Below are positions 48,270-57,791 of a stretch of DNA of 64,000 bases, one piece after another; positions within the stretch are counted from its first letter, which is position 1; each line of letters opens with the position of its first letter. Position numbers and translations under genes: made by a program. The stretch covers positions 275,987 to 339,986 of the forward strand of contig NZ_WBWE01000004.1 of assembly GCF_008932435.1 (NCBI RefSeq), given 5' to 3'. The notes under the pieces are model-generated. The model did not search any database. It was given only the letters and a program-made list of their open reading frames with translations, and was not told the origin of the DNA. Source of the stretch: Brucella pseudintermedia (GTDB taxonomy: Bacteria > Pseudomonadota > Alphaproteobacteria > Rhizobiales > Rhizobiaceae).

Positions 48270-48844
48270 AACGGGTCGTTGTTGGCATCTCCGGCGCATC
48301 GGGCGCTCTTATCTCGCTCAAGCTGCTTGAGCAGCTTTCAGTCTTAAACGATGTCGAGACCCATCTGGTTGTATCGGACGCCGCTCAGCAGACTTTGCGC
48401 CACGAATTAGGCCCCGATGGTTATGCGCGTCTGCACAGGCTAGCGAACAGAAGCTATTCTGTGGGCGAGATAGGTGCTCTGATCGCGAGTGGATCAGTCG
48501 CAACCGCTGGTATGATCATTGCGCCGTGCTCCATGCGAACACTCGCAGCGATCGCGACGGGGCATAGCGACAGTCTGTTGACCCGCGCAGCAGATGTTCA
48601 TCTGAAGGAACGACGCAAGCTGGTGCTGATTGCACGGGAAACCCCGCTGCATCTGGTCCATCTGCGCAATATGTGCACGGTGACTGAAATGGGTGCGATC
48701 GTCATGCCGCCGGTTCCAGCCTTTTACTTCAAACCGCAATCGGTTGACGAGGTAGTCGATCAGATCGCAGCGCGCGCCGTCGATCTGATCGGTATTGGTG
48801 AAAAGAAATCGGAGAGCTGGGCGGGTATGCCAGCCGTCCGATAG
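48266..48844 (+). CDS. ubiX: Flavin prenyltransferase UbiX
   Basis: A 192-residue flavoprotein that attaches a dimethylallyl group to FMN, making prenyl-FMN for UbiD. Motifs: VVGISGASGALISLKLLEQL at the N-terminus, IIAPCSMRTLAAIATGHSD (FMN and phosphate site), ERRKLVLIARETPLH and EMGAIVMPPVPAFY. GTG start overlapping the ubiD stop by 4 bases, so the enzyme and its cofactor maker are translated together. Confidence 0.94.
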   Translation: MKRVVVGISGASGALISLKLLEQLSVLNDVETHLVVSDAAQQTLRHELGPDGYARLHRLANRSYSVGEIGALIASGSVATAGMIIAPCSMRTLAAIATGHSDSLLTRAADVHLKERRKLVLIARETPLHLVHLRNMCTVTEMGAIVMPPVPAFYFKPQSVDEVVDQIAARAVDLIGIGEKKSESWAGMPAVR

Positions 48845-48857
48845 CAGTTGTGCAGAT

Positions 48858-50000
48858 CTATGCGAAAGGTTCTGTTGGGCTTTTCGCGGGCTGGGTGAAC
48901 CATTTCGGTCCGGTTGCCGTCATATGGATATGGTCTTCCAGACGGACGCCGAACTGGTTCGGAACCACGATCATCGGCTCGTTGGAGAAGCACATGCCTT
49001 CGGCAAGCGGGAGCGAGTTCCCGCGGACGATATAGGGGGCCTCGTGAATTTCCAGTCCAAGGCCATGGCCAGCGCGATGCGGAAGGCCAGGCAAGATATA
49101 ATCCGGTCCCAATCCGTGCTTTACGAGCGTGGCGCGAGCTGCATCGTCAAGGGTGGAACAAGCAGCGCCGAGCTTCGCCGCGTCGAAAACGGCTTGTTGG
49201 GCTTCGCGTTCGATTGCCCAAATGCGCGAGAATTCTGCTGTAGGCTCGTCCAGCATATAGGTGCGCGTGAGATCGGAATGGTAGCCATCGATACGGCAAC
49301 CCGTGTCCACAAGGATAACATCACCCGGCTGATAAAACTGTTCGCCGTCTGCGCCGTGCGGCAGCGAGGTTGCACTCCCGAAGGAGACAATACAGAATGT
49401 CGAGCCGCCCGCCGCGCCTAGTGCGCGGTGCTGTTCATCGATAAAACGCACCACTTCGCTTGCGGCAATGCCGGGTTTGATGAGTGCGTGCGCCCGCCGG
49501 TGGACTTCAAGTGTCAGATCCATCGCATACTGAATGATCGCGGTTTCTTTGGCCGACTTGCGGATACGTTGTTCCCGGATCAGCTCGCCGCCGTCGAGCA
49601 GCCGGTCCGGCTGGATTTCTTGCCTGAGAGCATTATAGAAAAACAGCGGGATGGCATCATCGACCGCAAGTTTGGTGTCGGCCGGGAGGAGCGATGAGAT
49701 CAGCGCCGCCGGGCTTTCTTCTTCCTGCCAGACGCTGATTTCCCCGGCCAGATGCGGCAGGCTCTCGACCCGGCTCCGTTCAAAACCCGGAACGATATAG
49801 ATAATTTCCGAAGGGGTAACGAGGGCACCCAGAAAACGCTCGCTGATGTGCCAGACAAGGCCGGTATAATAACACAAACTTGCTGTCGGTCCGAGCAGAA
49901 GCCCGCCGATTCCGCGCTCTCTCAACTTCCCTTGTAACGATACCAGTCGTTCAAGACGTTCTTCCTGTTCGATTTGCGGAGGAGATGACGGCGAAGTCAT
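48858..50000 (-). CDS. M24-family metallopeptidase (Xaa-Pro aminopeptidase type)
   Basis: A 380-residue creatinase/prolidase-fold protein: N-terminal creatinase-like domain (about 1-140) and the pita-bread catalytic domain with the five metal ligands in VDTGCRIDGYHSDLTR (two Asp), GHGLGLEIHE (His), SNEPMIVV (Glu) and LEDHIHM (Glu). Cleaves dipeptides or peptides with Pro at the second position. Convergent with ubiX; no partner genes. The precise substrate cannot be read from sequence. Confidence 0.88.
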   Translation of the reverse strand: MTSPSSPPQIEQEERLERLVSLQGKLRERGIGGLLLGPTASLCYYTGLVWHISERFLGALVTPSEIIYIVPGFERSRVESLPHLAGEISVWQEEESPAALISSLLPADTKLAVDDAIPLFFYNALRQEIQPDRLLDGGELIREQRIRKSAKETAIIQYAMDLTLEVHRRAHALIKPGIAASEVVRFIDEQHRALGAAGGSTFCIVSFGSATSLPHGADGEQFYQPGDVILVDTGCRIDGYHSDLTRTYMLDEPTAEFSRIWAIEREAQQAVFDAAKLGAACSTLDDAARATLVKHGLGPDYILPGLPHRAGHGLGLEIHEAPYIVRGNSLPLAEGMCFSNEPMIVVPNQFGVRLEDHIHMTATGPKWFTQPAKSPTEPFA

Positions 50001-50302
50001 GATGCATACCTTTGTGTTGTCGTTTCCGCGCGAAGTCTGCGCACGGATGTTTGCCCAGTGGCAGATATATCACGGCTTTCTCCGTCTGATAGCCATCTCT
50101 TTGGCCTTGTACAAAAGCGTGTGCAGTTCGAAGGCGGCACCAATGCCTGCTCGAGCCTCCCTTAATCACAATCAGGTGATGGACTGCGACCAGGCTGTGC
50201 ATTGCACGCAGGAACCGAAAGCACTAACTGGGTCACACTGTGGTAATAAAATTCGGGTAGGAAACCGCAGCTTTGAAATTGGATCGGGGTCTGTGAGGTT
50301 TC
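50001..50302. other. Intergenic region, no gene seen
   Basis: 302 bases between the divergent M24 peptidase gene and the small membrane protein gene. It must hold the peptidase promoter. The short frames inside it have unlikely composition. No repeat or clear palindrome noticed. Confidence 0.4.
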
Positions 50303-50497
50303 ATGCCTGAGCTATGGCAGTGGGTTTCCGCTTTCGGCTTTTCGGTTGTTGTTATCGTGGCGGCGCTCGTCTACCTCAACATGTCAAACCGTGAAACGCC
50401 GGGCGACACGTTCAACCTCTTCACAAAAGTTGGTGCTGTCGGAGTAGCATTCCTCGCTGCATTTGCAAGCCTCGCTGCCGCAGCTATTATCGATTGA
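50303..50497 (+). CDS. Small membrane protein of unknown function
   Basis: A 64-residue protein with two hydrophobic segments (WVSAFGFSVVVIVAALVYLN at about 5-24 and KVGAVGVAFLAAFASLAAAAI at about 42-62), with GTGAGG before the ATG. Probably an inner-membrane hairpin. Convergent with the RpiR regulator with only 9 bases between stops. Confidence 0.6.
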   Translation: MPELWQWVSAFGFSVVVIVAALVYLNMSNRETPGDTFNLFTKVGAVGVAFLAAFASLAAAAIID

Positions 50498-50506
50498 TCT
50501 TGCCGC

Positions 50507-51355
50507 TCACAGTTTCAGCGAGGACACTGCAGCTTCGCTTTTGTGCACATAATCATGGGCATCTGATTGTTGCTGGAACAGCAAAATAAAAAGCAAGTCC
50601 GTTAAAATCAGTTGTGCGTCGCGTGCGGTTATCGATGACGAGCGAACTCGCTCTTCATCCGCAACAGTATACAAGCGAATATTGGCGATTTCATTCAGCG
50701 GGTTTCTGTTGAGGCCTGTAACAGCGATTACGGTCGCTCCGCATTTCCTGGCTTCTTCCGCGATGCGGAGGGTTTCAAAACTCTTTCCCGAATAGGAAAG
50801 GGCAAACAGCACGTCACCCTCCTGCAAGGTCGAAACATTGGCCATCTGGATGTGGCTGTCGCTATGGTGCGTCACGTTGCGGCCGAGTTTCATCAGCTTA
50901 TAGGAAAAATCGCGCGCAACGAGTGACGATGCTCCGACACCGGCGAGGTGGATACGTCGCGCACTGATCAGCGTTTGCAATGCCCGGTCGATGTCCTGCT
51001 CGCTGTTGGCGGAAATCGTTCGCTGCATCGACTGCAGCTTACTGCCGATTAGCTTTTGCAGAACGGTGATGTAGCCATCGCCCGTTTCGATGGAGCCGTG
51101 CACCAGACCCGCTGGAACCTGCCAATCCTTGACCCGGGCTTCACTGACGGCGAGTTTGAGTTCCTGATAACCGTCAAAGCCGAATTTCTGGCTGAACTTG
51201 ACCACGCTCGATTGGCTGCGTCCGGTCGCCGCCGCGAGTGCCGAGGAGGAGAGTTTCAACACCTGTTCCGGATGATCGACGATAAACTGACCGATCTTTC
51301 GATCCGCAACGGTGAGTTCGTTCAGTTTGGCGCTGATCTTTTGTAGAATCGACAT
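50507..51355 (-). CDS. RpiR-family regulator (MurR-like) of the muropeptide recycling locus
   Basis: A 282-residue regulator: N-terminal HTH_6 (LAAATGRSQSSVVKFSQKFG with the helix-turn-helix at about residues 37-56), and a SIS sugar-phosphate-binding domain (IHLAGVGASSLVARDFSYKL and ALSYSGKSFETLR). SIS-domain regulators of this type sense phosphosugars; E. coli MurR senses MurNAc-6-phosphate. Divergent from murQ. Start 51355 follows GGGGAA; the longer upstream frame has no ribosome site and implausible composition. Confidence 0.87.
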   Translation of the reverse strand: MSILQKISAKLNELTVADRKIGQFIVDHPEQVLKLSSSALAAATGRSQSSVVKFSQKFGFDGYQELKLAVSEARVKDWQVPAGLVHGSIETGDGYITVLQKLIGSKLQSMQRTISANSEQDIDRALQTLISARRIHLAGVGASSLVARDFSYKLMKLGRNVTHHSDSHIQMANVSTLQEGDVLFALSYSGKSFETLRIAEEARKCGATVIAVTGLNRNPLNEIANIRLYTVADEERVRSSSITARDAQLILTDLLFILLFQQQSDAHDYVHKSEAAVSSLKL

Positions 51356-51429
51356 GTAATTATTCCCCGTTCCGGTGCCGGAGGGGTCGATAGGTTGCCT
51401 TTGGTTTGTAAGATAATTCGCATTGCTTT

Positions 51430-51562
51430 GGAATATATAATTACATCCTAAAAAATAGAGGAATGAACTACCGATATGTGTTTGGGGAACGCTGCGCCGG
51501 GACCGCTTCAGCGTCCCCAGGTGGTCCGGAGCCGACCTCCGCATAGAGGAATAAATTATTCC
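51430..51562. promoter_or_regulatory. Operator-like palindromes upstream of the RpiR gene and murQ
   Basis: GGAATAAATTATTCC at 51548-51562 is a perfect 7-1-7 palindrome. GGAATATATAATTACATCC at 51430-51448 shares its left half, and a third TAATTATTCC half-site lies at 51356-51365 next to the RpiR start. These are candidate binding sites for the RpiR protein controlling both directions. Confidence 0.5.
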
Positions 51563-51650
51563 AACTTCAAGTTGACGAAAAGAATTTCCAATCCTAGCCT
51601 ATTAACCTTCAGGCGGCGCGTTTGAACGCCGCTCGACAGGTAGGCAAGGC

Positions 51651-52574
51651 ATGAGTGAACAGCCGTTGTTATCTGAACTGGATAAGCTGGTTTCGGAAGA
51701 GCGCAATCCGTGCACCATGGATATCGACCTCCTGACCAGTCTTGCTATCGTGCGTCGCATCAACGACGAAGACCATCTGGTGCCCGCCGCCGTCGAAAAA
51801 GTTCTGCCTCAGGTCGCGAAGGCCGTCGACAGAATTGTGGATGCATTTCGGAACGGCGGACGCCTGATTTATCTGGGGGCCGGAACCAGTGGGCGTCTTG
51901 GCGTTCTCGATGCATCTGAATGTCCGCCGACATTCAGCGTACCGGAAGGCATGGTGGTCGGGTTAATTGCGGGCGGGGCGGATGCGTTGCAGCATGCAAT
52001 CGAAGGGGCGGAGGATGATCCATCCCTGGGTGAAGCCGATCTGCGCAATATTGGGTTGGCTTCGCACGACATCGTGGTGGGAATCGCAGTCAGTGGGCGC
52101 ACACCTTATGTCATCGGGGGGCTGGCTTATGCGGCGTCCATTGGTGCCACGACTGTGGCGCTTTCTTGCAACCCAAACTCGACGATTGCGGCTATGGCTG
52201 AAATCGCCATATCGCCGATCGTCGGACCTGAAATACTGACAGGTTCGACGCGGCTCAAATCCGGTACGGCGCAGAAGCTGGTGCTCAATATGCTGACGAC
52301 GGCGAGCATGATCCGGATAGGGAAAACATACGAGAATCTCATGGTGGATGTTAGCGCCACCAACGACAAGCTTGTCGCACGTGCGTCGCGAATTGTGATG
52401 CAGGCAACCGGCTGCGAGGCCGGAGAGGCAAAACGCATTCTCGCTCTGACGAACAATGACGTCAAGCTTGCGATCCTCATCACCATCACTGGAATGCCGG
52501 TGGATGATGCAAGAAAGGCATTAAAGAATGCTGGGGGATTTCTTAGACAGGCAATAAATGCCAATAAAGCGTGA
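51651..52574 (+). CDS. murQ: N-acetylmuramic acid 6-phosphate etherase
   Basis: Cleaves the lactyl ether of MurNAc-6-phosphate to give GlcNAc-6-phosphate and D-lactate. A 307-residue SIS-domain enzyme: [23 protein letters not shown] (the SIS loop and the catalytic Glu in SECPPTF, about residue 89), [13 protein letters not shown] and [13 protein letters not shown]. Start 51651 is preceded by AGGTAGG. First gene of the operon that ends with anmK, which makes its substrate. Confidence 0.95.
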   Translation: MSEQPLLSELDKLVSEERNPCTMDIDLLTSLAIVRRINDEDHLVPAAVEKVLPQVAKAVDRIVDAFRNGGRLIYLGAGTSGRLGVLDASECPPTFSVPEGMVVGLIAGGADALQHAIEGAEDDPSLGEADLRNIGLASHDIVVGIAVSGRTPYVIGGLAYAASIGATTVALSCNPNSTIAAMAEIAISPIVGPEILTGSTRLKSGTAQKLVLNMLTTASMIRIGKTYENLMVDVSATNDKLVARASRIVMQATGCEAGEAKRILALTNNDVKLAILITITGMPVDDARKALKNAGGFLRQAINANKA

Positions 52575-52629
52575 GCCGAAGCGGGGAAGCGGTCGGACAG
52601 CAGTATTGCAGTGATTTGCGAGGAAGAAA

Positions 52630-54162
52630 ATGGGAGCGATTTTCAAGAAAAGTCTTGTTGCGGGCGCCGCCGCATTGGCTTTGAGCAGCGGAAGCTTTGG
52701 CGGAGTGGGTGTGTCGACAGCTTTTGCGGCGACGCTTCGCATGGCCTGGTCTCAGGATGCTACCGGCCTTGATCCGCATAAGCAGCCGGCATTTTCATCG
52801 ATTCGCCTGCTTGAACTCATTTACGAGCCGCTTGTTCGTCTCGGTCCCGATCTTCAGATCGCGCCTGCCATTGCGAAAAGTTGGGAATTTTCCGAGGGCG
52901 GCAAGGTCCTGACCTTCAAGCTCGACGCAAATGCAAAATTCCAGAATGGCCAACCGGTAACGCCAGCCGATGTGAAAGCATCCTTCGAGCGTATTCTGGA
53001 CGAAAAGACTGGCGCGGTGGCGCGTGCCAATTTCGGGTCCATCGCTGCAATTGAAACGCCGGACGAAGAAACGGTTGTCTTCAAACTCTCACAGCCCGAT
53101 GTTCCGCTATTGGCGGCGATTGCCAGCGTCAACGCGGCGGTTCTTCCTGAAAGCGAGATCAAGGCCGGCAATATAGGTACAAAGGCCGTTGGATCGGGCC
53201 CGTTTGTCCTTGAGCGTTGGGAACCGAATTCCAAGGAAGTGCTGAAAGCCAACCCCGATTGGGCCGGCGGTAAAGCGGTGATCGACGGGATCGACATCAG
53301 CGTTCTGCCGGACGAGACGGCAATTCTCGCGGCGCTTCGTGCCAAACAAATCGATTTTGCGTTCCTCAACGATCCGCTGGTCGCAACGATGGTGCCGAAC
53401 GAAAGCTCTCTGGAGTTGGTGCGCACTCCCACCCTTGCTTATCATGTCCTGCAATTGAACCCGTCGCGCAAGCCTATGACGGAACTGGCCGTGCGTCAGG
53501 CTATATCCTGCGCCGTTGACCGTCAGGACGTGCTCGACACGGCCTTGCTGGGCGAAGGAAAGGTAACAGGTCCGCTGACAATGCCTGCCTATGCAAGCGA
53601 CCCGAACACGCTTTTCTGCTACAAGCGCGACGTTGAAAAGGCGAAGAAGCTGATGGCGGATGCCGGCTATGCCGACGGTTTCTCGGCAACGGTCATCGCT
53701 GCAAATGGAGAGCCTGCCACCGCTGCGGCCGAGGCGCAGGTGCTTCAGTCGCAACTCGCAGAAATCGGTATCAAGCTCGATATCCGAATGATGGAACTGA
53801 ACGTCTATGTCGATACATGGCTGAAAGGTGACTTCGACATGGCGGTGGCGCTGAACGGCGGTTCGGTTGATCCCTATACGATGTATGGCCGTTACTGGAC
53901 CAAGGCGGGCAATCTGCAGAAGGTCGCGCAGTATATCGACAACACGCTCGATGACCTGATGCAGAAAGGAAGAGCTGAAACGGACCTTGAAAAGCGCAAG
54001 GTGATTTTTGCCGAGTTTGACAAGCACATAACGGAAGTGTCTCCGTGGATATGGCTCTATACGACCAACACTTATGTTGCGCACCAGAAAAACGTCACCG
54101 GTTTCGAGTCTCGCGCAACCGGATCGCTCTTCGGCATAACCAAGCTGCGGATCGGGCAGTGA
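52630..54162 (+). CDS. ABC transporter substrate-binding protein, family 5 (oligopeptide type; probable muropeptide)
   Basis: A 510-residue periplasmic protein with a signal peptide (hydrophobic AAALALSSGSFGG, cleavage near AFA-A at about residue 36). The SBP_bac_5 body begins TLRMAWSQDATGLDPHKQP, continues PAIAKSWEFSEGGKVLTFKL and LTPADVKASFE-type VTPADVKASFERILDE. It resembles DppA/OppA/NikA. Between murQ and a beta-lactamase-fold gene and anmK, its likely cargo is an anhydro-muropeptide or anhMurNAc. Confidence 0.88.
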   Translation: MGAIFKKSLVAGAAALALSSGSFGGVGVSTAFAATLRMAWSQDATGLDPHKQPAFSSIRLLELIYEPLVRLGPDLQIAPAIAKSWEFSEGGKVLTFKLDANAKFQNGQPVTPADVKASFERILDEKTGAVARANFGSIAAIETPDEETVVFKLSQPDVPLLAAIASVNAAVLPESEIKAGNIGTKAVGSGPFVLERWEPNSKEVLKANPDWAGGKAVIDGIDISVLPDETAILAALRAKQIDFAFLNDPLVATMVPNESSLELVRTPTLAYHVLQLNPSRKPMTELAVRQAISCAVDRQDVLDTALLGEGKVTGPLTMPAYASDPNTLFCYKRDVEKAKKLMADAGYADGFSATVIAANGEPATAAAEAQVLQSQLAEIGIKLDIRMMELNVYVDTWLKGDFDMAVALNGGSVDPYTMYGRYWTKAGNLQKVAQYIDNTLDDLMQKGRAETDLEKRKVIFAEFDKHITEVSPWIWLYTTNTYVAHQKNVTGFESRATGSLFGITKLRIGQ

Positions 54163-54242
54163 CGTTGCGAAATCCGCCACGTCATCCTTTATGGCGTGGC
54201 TTCCAAGTGCCTTGCGGAACGGCAGGCCGTGAGTAACCTGAC

Positions 54243-55202
54243 ATGAATTATCTGACGCGTCGGCTGCTGACATTTCCTCTGGTAATGCTGGGGGTGTCGA
54301 TCCTTGTTTTCGTTGCGATCCGTTTGGTGCCAGGAGATTCCATCACTGCCATGCTTGGAACCGAGGCTGGGTTGCTGACCCCGGAACAGCGGCAGTCGCT
54401 GGCGCAATATTTCGGTATCGATCAAAGCTGGATCACGCAGTACTGGCGCTGGCTGGGTGACGTCTTGCAAGGTAATCTTGGGATATCGGTCACATTCGGA
54501 AAGCCGGTACTAACAGTCATACTGGAGCGCTTTCCGCTGACGCTGCAACTGGCATTGATGTCGATGATTATCGCATTGCTGGTTGGCCTACCTGCCGGAG
54601 TTTATGCGGCAACGCGCAGCGAAAAAATGTCCGATCTGGCGGTGCGCATCTTCGCAATGGTCGGCCAGTCGACCCCGAGCTTCGTTCTCGGCCTCCTCTT
54701 CATATATATATTGTCGGCGGGGTTTGGGGTTTTGCCGGCAATGGGCGAATTTACACCTTTCTGGGTCGACCCGTGGCAGAATTTCCTGCAGATGATTTTG
54801 CCCGCCATAACGCTCGGCTTTGCATTCGCCGCATCGGTCACACGCATATCGCGTTCGGCCATGTTGGATGTTCTCAGTGATGATTACGTTCGCACAGCGC
54901 GCAGCAAGGGGGCTTCGGCTCGTTCTGTCGTTTGGCGCCATGCCTTGCCGAATGCGCTGATTCCGGTCGTGACGCTGAGCGGAGTGGAATTCGGTTATCT
55001 TCTGGGAGGCGCTGTACTGGTCGAGCAGATATATGCTCTGCCGGGGCTCGGACGCATGGTGCTCGACGCCATTCTGCAGCGTGATTATGCCTTGGTGCAA
55101 GGCAGCATTCTTTTCATTGCCTTCAATTTCATGATCGTCAATCTGCTTGTTGACCTTCTTTACGTCGCGCTCGATCCGCGCATTCGTCTGGGGGAAAACT
55201 GA
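54243..55202 (+). CDS. Oligopeptide-type ABC permease, DppB family
   Basis: A 319-residue permease starting MNYLTRRLLTFPLVMLGVS, with RLVPGDSITAMLG, about 6 membrane segments and the coupling loop DDYVRTARSKGASARSVVWRHALPNALIPVV. Stop overlaps dppC-like start by 1 base. Confidence 0.93.
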   Translation: MNYLTRRLLTFPLVMLGVSILVFVAIRLVPGDSITAMLGTEAGLLTPEQRQSLAQYFGIDQSWITQYWRWLGDVLQGNLGISVTFGKPVLTVILERFPLTLQLALMSMIIALLVGLPAGVYAATRSEKMSDLAVRIFAMVGQSTPSFVLGLLFIYILSAGFGVLPAMGEFTPFWVDPWQNFLQMILPAITLGFAFAASVTRISRSAMLDVLSDDYVRTARSKGASARSVVWRHALPNALIPVVTLSGVEFGYLLGGAVLVEQIYALPGLGRMVLDAILQRDYALVQGSILFIAFNFMIVNLLVDLLYVALDPRIRLGEN

Positions 55203-56041
55203 TGCAGATATTGCGCTCCGTTTTTGCTCATCCCAGCGGCCGTATCGGCGGGTGTATCGTTCTGGCTTATCTGATTATGGCCTGTCTCGGCTATTTCGGT
55301 TTCACGCCGCATGACCCGCTGATGCAGTATCGGATAGACAGGCTGCGCCCACCAAGTGCTGCCCACTGGATGGGAACTGATCTGTTCGGACGTGACGTCA
55401 TGAGCCGCCTGATGGCAGGCATTGCGCAGTCCTTCGTGGTGGGCTTTTCCGCGGTCGGAGTTGCTGCCTTCGCGGGGACCGTTCTGGGATTGACTGCGGC
55501 ATGGTTCGGACGCTGGTGGGACGGTGCCGTCATGCGCGTCATGGACGTGCTTCTGGCCTTTCCTGCTATCTTGCTTGCGCTTCTTATCATTGCCGTTGCC
55601 GGACCGGGAACCGGAACAAGCATTGCCGCCATTGCCATCGTCTACACCCCGATTTTCACGCGAGTGGTCCGTGGCCCGGCCTTGTCGATCAAAACACGTG
55701 AATTTGTCGACGCGGCGCGGACATTCCACAGCAGCAATCGTTACATCCTTTCACGCCACCTGTTGCTTAATCTGGTCGCACCACTAACGGTCCAGATCAC
55801 CCTGGCGCTTGCCTGGTCGCTATTGACTGAGGCAGGACTGAGCTTCCTCGGTCTCGGCACGCAGCCACCTGCTTCGTCGCTTGGGCTCATGCTGGCCGAT
55901 GCGCGCAATCTCATGGAAACCGCGCCATGGCTGTTGGCATTTCCGGGACTGGCGATCATGATCGGTATTCTTGGCTTCAACCTTTTGGGCGATGCCCTGC
56001 GCGATATTCTCGATCCGAGGATGCGGAGGGTCGCGGCGTGA
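55202..56041 (+). CDS. Oligopeptide-type ABC permease, DppC family
   Basis: A 279-residue permease with the DppC N-terminal signature HWMGTDLFGRDVMSRLMAG, about 6 membrane segments and the coupling loop REFVDAARTFHSSNRYILSRHLL. Ends LGDALRDILDPRMRRVAA. Its stop overlaps the GTG of the ATPase gene. Confidence 0.93.
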   Translation: MQILRSVFAHPSGRIGGCIVLAYLIMACLGYFGFTPHDPLMQYRIDRLRPPSAAHWMGTDLFGRDVMSRLMAGIAQSFVVGFSAVGVAAFAGTVLGLTAAWFGRWWDGAVMRVMDVLLAFPAILLALLIIAVAGPGTGTSIAAIAIVYTPIFTRVVRGPALSIKTREFVDAARTFHSSNRYILSRHLLLNLVAPLTVQITLALAWSLLTEAGLSFLGLGTQPPASSLGLMLADARNLMETAPWLLAFPGLAIMIGILGFNLLGDALRDILDPRMRRVAA

Positions 56042-57786
56042 ACAAGCTTCTTTCTGTTTCAGACCTTCGCGTGGGATTCGGTCGCAAACCCGAAGCCAAC
56101 GAAATCGTGCGCGGTGTGAGTTTCGATCTCGCCGTGGGGGAAACGCTGGCGATTGTCGGAGAGAGCGGTTCCGGCAAATCTGTAACGGCCTTGTCGATCA
56201 ATCGTCTCGTGGATTTTGGCGGCGGGCGCATTATTGGTGGTGCGATCAAGCTCAATCGCACAAATGGCAGTGCAATCGATCTTGTAACAGCGAACGAAGT
56301 AGAACTGACGAAAATCCGCGGTGCGGAAATCGGGATGATCTTTCAGGAACCGATGACATCGCTCAATCCTGTGCTGACGATTGGTACACAGATTGAGGAA
56401 TCGTTCCGCCTTCATCGCGGTCTTACAGGAAAACAGGCTGCGTCTGCTGCCAAGGACGCGCTTGATCGTGTACGTATCCCAGATGCCGCGCGACGGCTCA
56501 AATACTGTCCGAACCAGCTTTCCGGCGGCATGTTGCAGCGTGTGATGATTGCAACGGCACTTGCCTGCAATCCGCGTCTCATGATCGCCGACGAGCCAAC
56601 CACTGCACTTGACGTCACAGTACAAGCGCAGATCATGGCGCTGCTCGCAGAGTTGAAACGCGAAACCGGCATGGCGATGATCTTCATCACGCATGACATT
56701 GGTCTGGTCGCGGGAATGGCCGACAAGATCATGGTGATGCAGCATGGCAAGGCGGTGGAACAGGGACAGCTGAGCGCCGTTCTCGACCACCCTCAGCATC
56801 CCTACACACAACATCTCCTGAAGGCCGTACCGCATTTTGAAAGCGGAAAAGCAGTGCGAACCGATACCGTGCGCACCGCTGTAGCTGGCACGAATCCGAT
56901 CCTGTCGGTCGAAGGATTGACGGTCCGGTTTCCCGTCAAAGGCGGCGTTTTCGGCCGCAAGGTCGGGGCCGTCCATGCCGTGGAAAGCATCGATTTCGAT
57001 CTCGCTCCGGGCGAAACGCTGGCGATCGTCGGGGAGAGCGGATCGGGAAAATCGACAACGGCGCGAGCCATTCTCGGGCTTGTCAGCGCTGCACGCGGGA
57101 AGTTAGAAATCGGTATAACAGGCACCAGCGATGCCCGGAACACACCTTTGGTGCAGATGGTCTTCCAAAACCCGTATGCATCTCTCAATCTGCGTCTGCG
57201 CATAGACAGTATTCTTGCCGAGCCGGTTATTGCGGCTGGCGGGCGCGCTGGGCCGGAAACGCGGCAGAAGATGCTACAATTGCTTGACCGTGTTGGTCTG
57301 CCCGCCAACAGCCTGGAACGCTACCCGCATGAGTTCTCGGGCGGGCAACGCCAGCGGCTCTGTATCGCTCGGGCTTTGATACTCAATCCTTCAGTGGTGG
57401 TGCTGGACGAGGCCGTTTCAGCCCTCGATGTTTCCGTGCAGGCCAAAGTTCTGGAATTGCTGATTGACCTCCAGAAAGAACGTGGCCTGGCTTATTTGTT
57501 CGTGTCGCATGACATGGCAGTGGTAGAGCGTATCGCGCATCGCATAGCGGTCGTCTATGCAGGGCAAATCGTGGAAATCGGTGACGCAGCGTCGATTTTG
57601 TCCGCGCCGAAGCACTCCTATACGAAGCGGCTGATTTCTGCCGTCCCCAGTATTGATCGACGCAATGAAAATTTCGCCCTCGACACACGTCAGGTGCCCT
57701 CGCTCGTGCGTCCGCTGGGCTATGAGCCGGCTCCCGCACAATGGCAAACATATGGCCGCGATCACAGGGCTCGGACCGAGGCATAA
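56038..57786 (+). CDS. Fused DppD-DppF ABC transporter ATPase
   Basis: A 582-residue protein with two complete ABC domains. The first has Walker A GESGSGKSVT (about residue 39), signature LSGGMLQRVMIA and Walker B LMIADEPTTALDV. The second has Walker A GESGSGKSTTA (about 347), signature FSGGQRQRLCIARAL and VVLDEAVSALDVS. In many systems these are two genes; here they are one chain. The GTG start at 56038 with GGAGG upstream overlaps the permease gene by 4 bases; the frame extends upstream inside the permease without a good start. Confidence 0.92.
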   Translation: MNKLLSVSDLRVGFGRKPEANEIVRGVSFDLAVGETLAIVGESGSGKSVTALSINRLVDFGGGRIIGGAIKLNRTNGSAIDLVTANEVELTKIRGAEIGMIFQEPMTSLNPVLTIGTQIEESFRLHRGLTGKQAASAAKDALDRVRIPDAARRLKYCPNQLSGGMLQRVMIATALACNPRLMIADEPTTALDVTVQAQIMALLAELKRETGMAMIFITHDIGLVAGMADKIMVMQHGKAVEQGQLSAVLDHPQHPYTQHLLKAVPHFESGKAVRTDTVRTAVAGTNPILSVEGLTVRFPVKGGVFGRKVGAVHAVESIDFDLAPGETLAIVGESGSGKSTTARAILGLVSAARGKLEIGITGTSDARNTPLVQMVFQNPYASLNLRLRIDSILAEPVIAAGGRAGPETRQKMLQLLDRVGLPANSLERYPHEFSGGQRQRLCIARALILNPSVVVLDEAVSALDVSVQAKVLELLIDLQKERGLAYLFVSHDMAVVERIAHRIAVVYAGQIVEIGDAASILSAPKHSYTKRLISAVPSIDRRNENFALDTRQVPSLVRPLGYEPAPAQWQTYGRDHRARTEA

Positions 57787-57791
57787 TTATC

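Noticed and set aside
49999..50310. 103-codon open frame between the M24 peptidase and the small membrane protein
   Set aside because: Starts antisense at the peptidase start codon and overlaps the next gene; composition is not protein-like.
52127..54273. Long minus-strand open frames opposite murQ and the binding protein
   Set aside because: No signal of real protein; both plus-strand genes have clear families.
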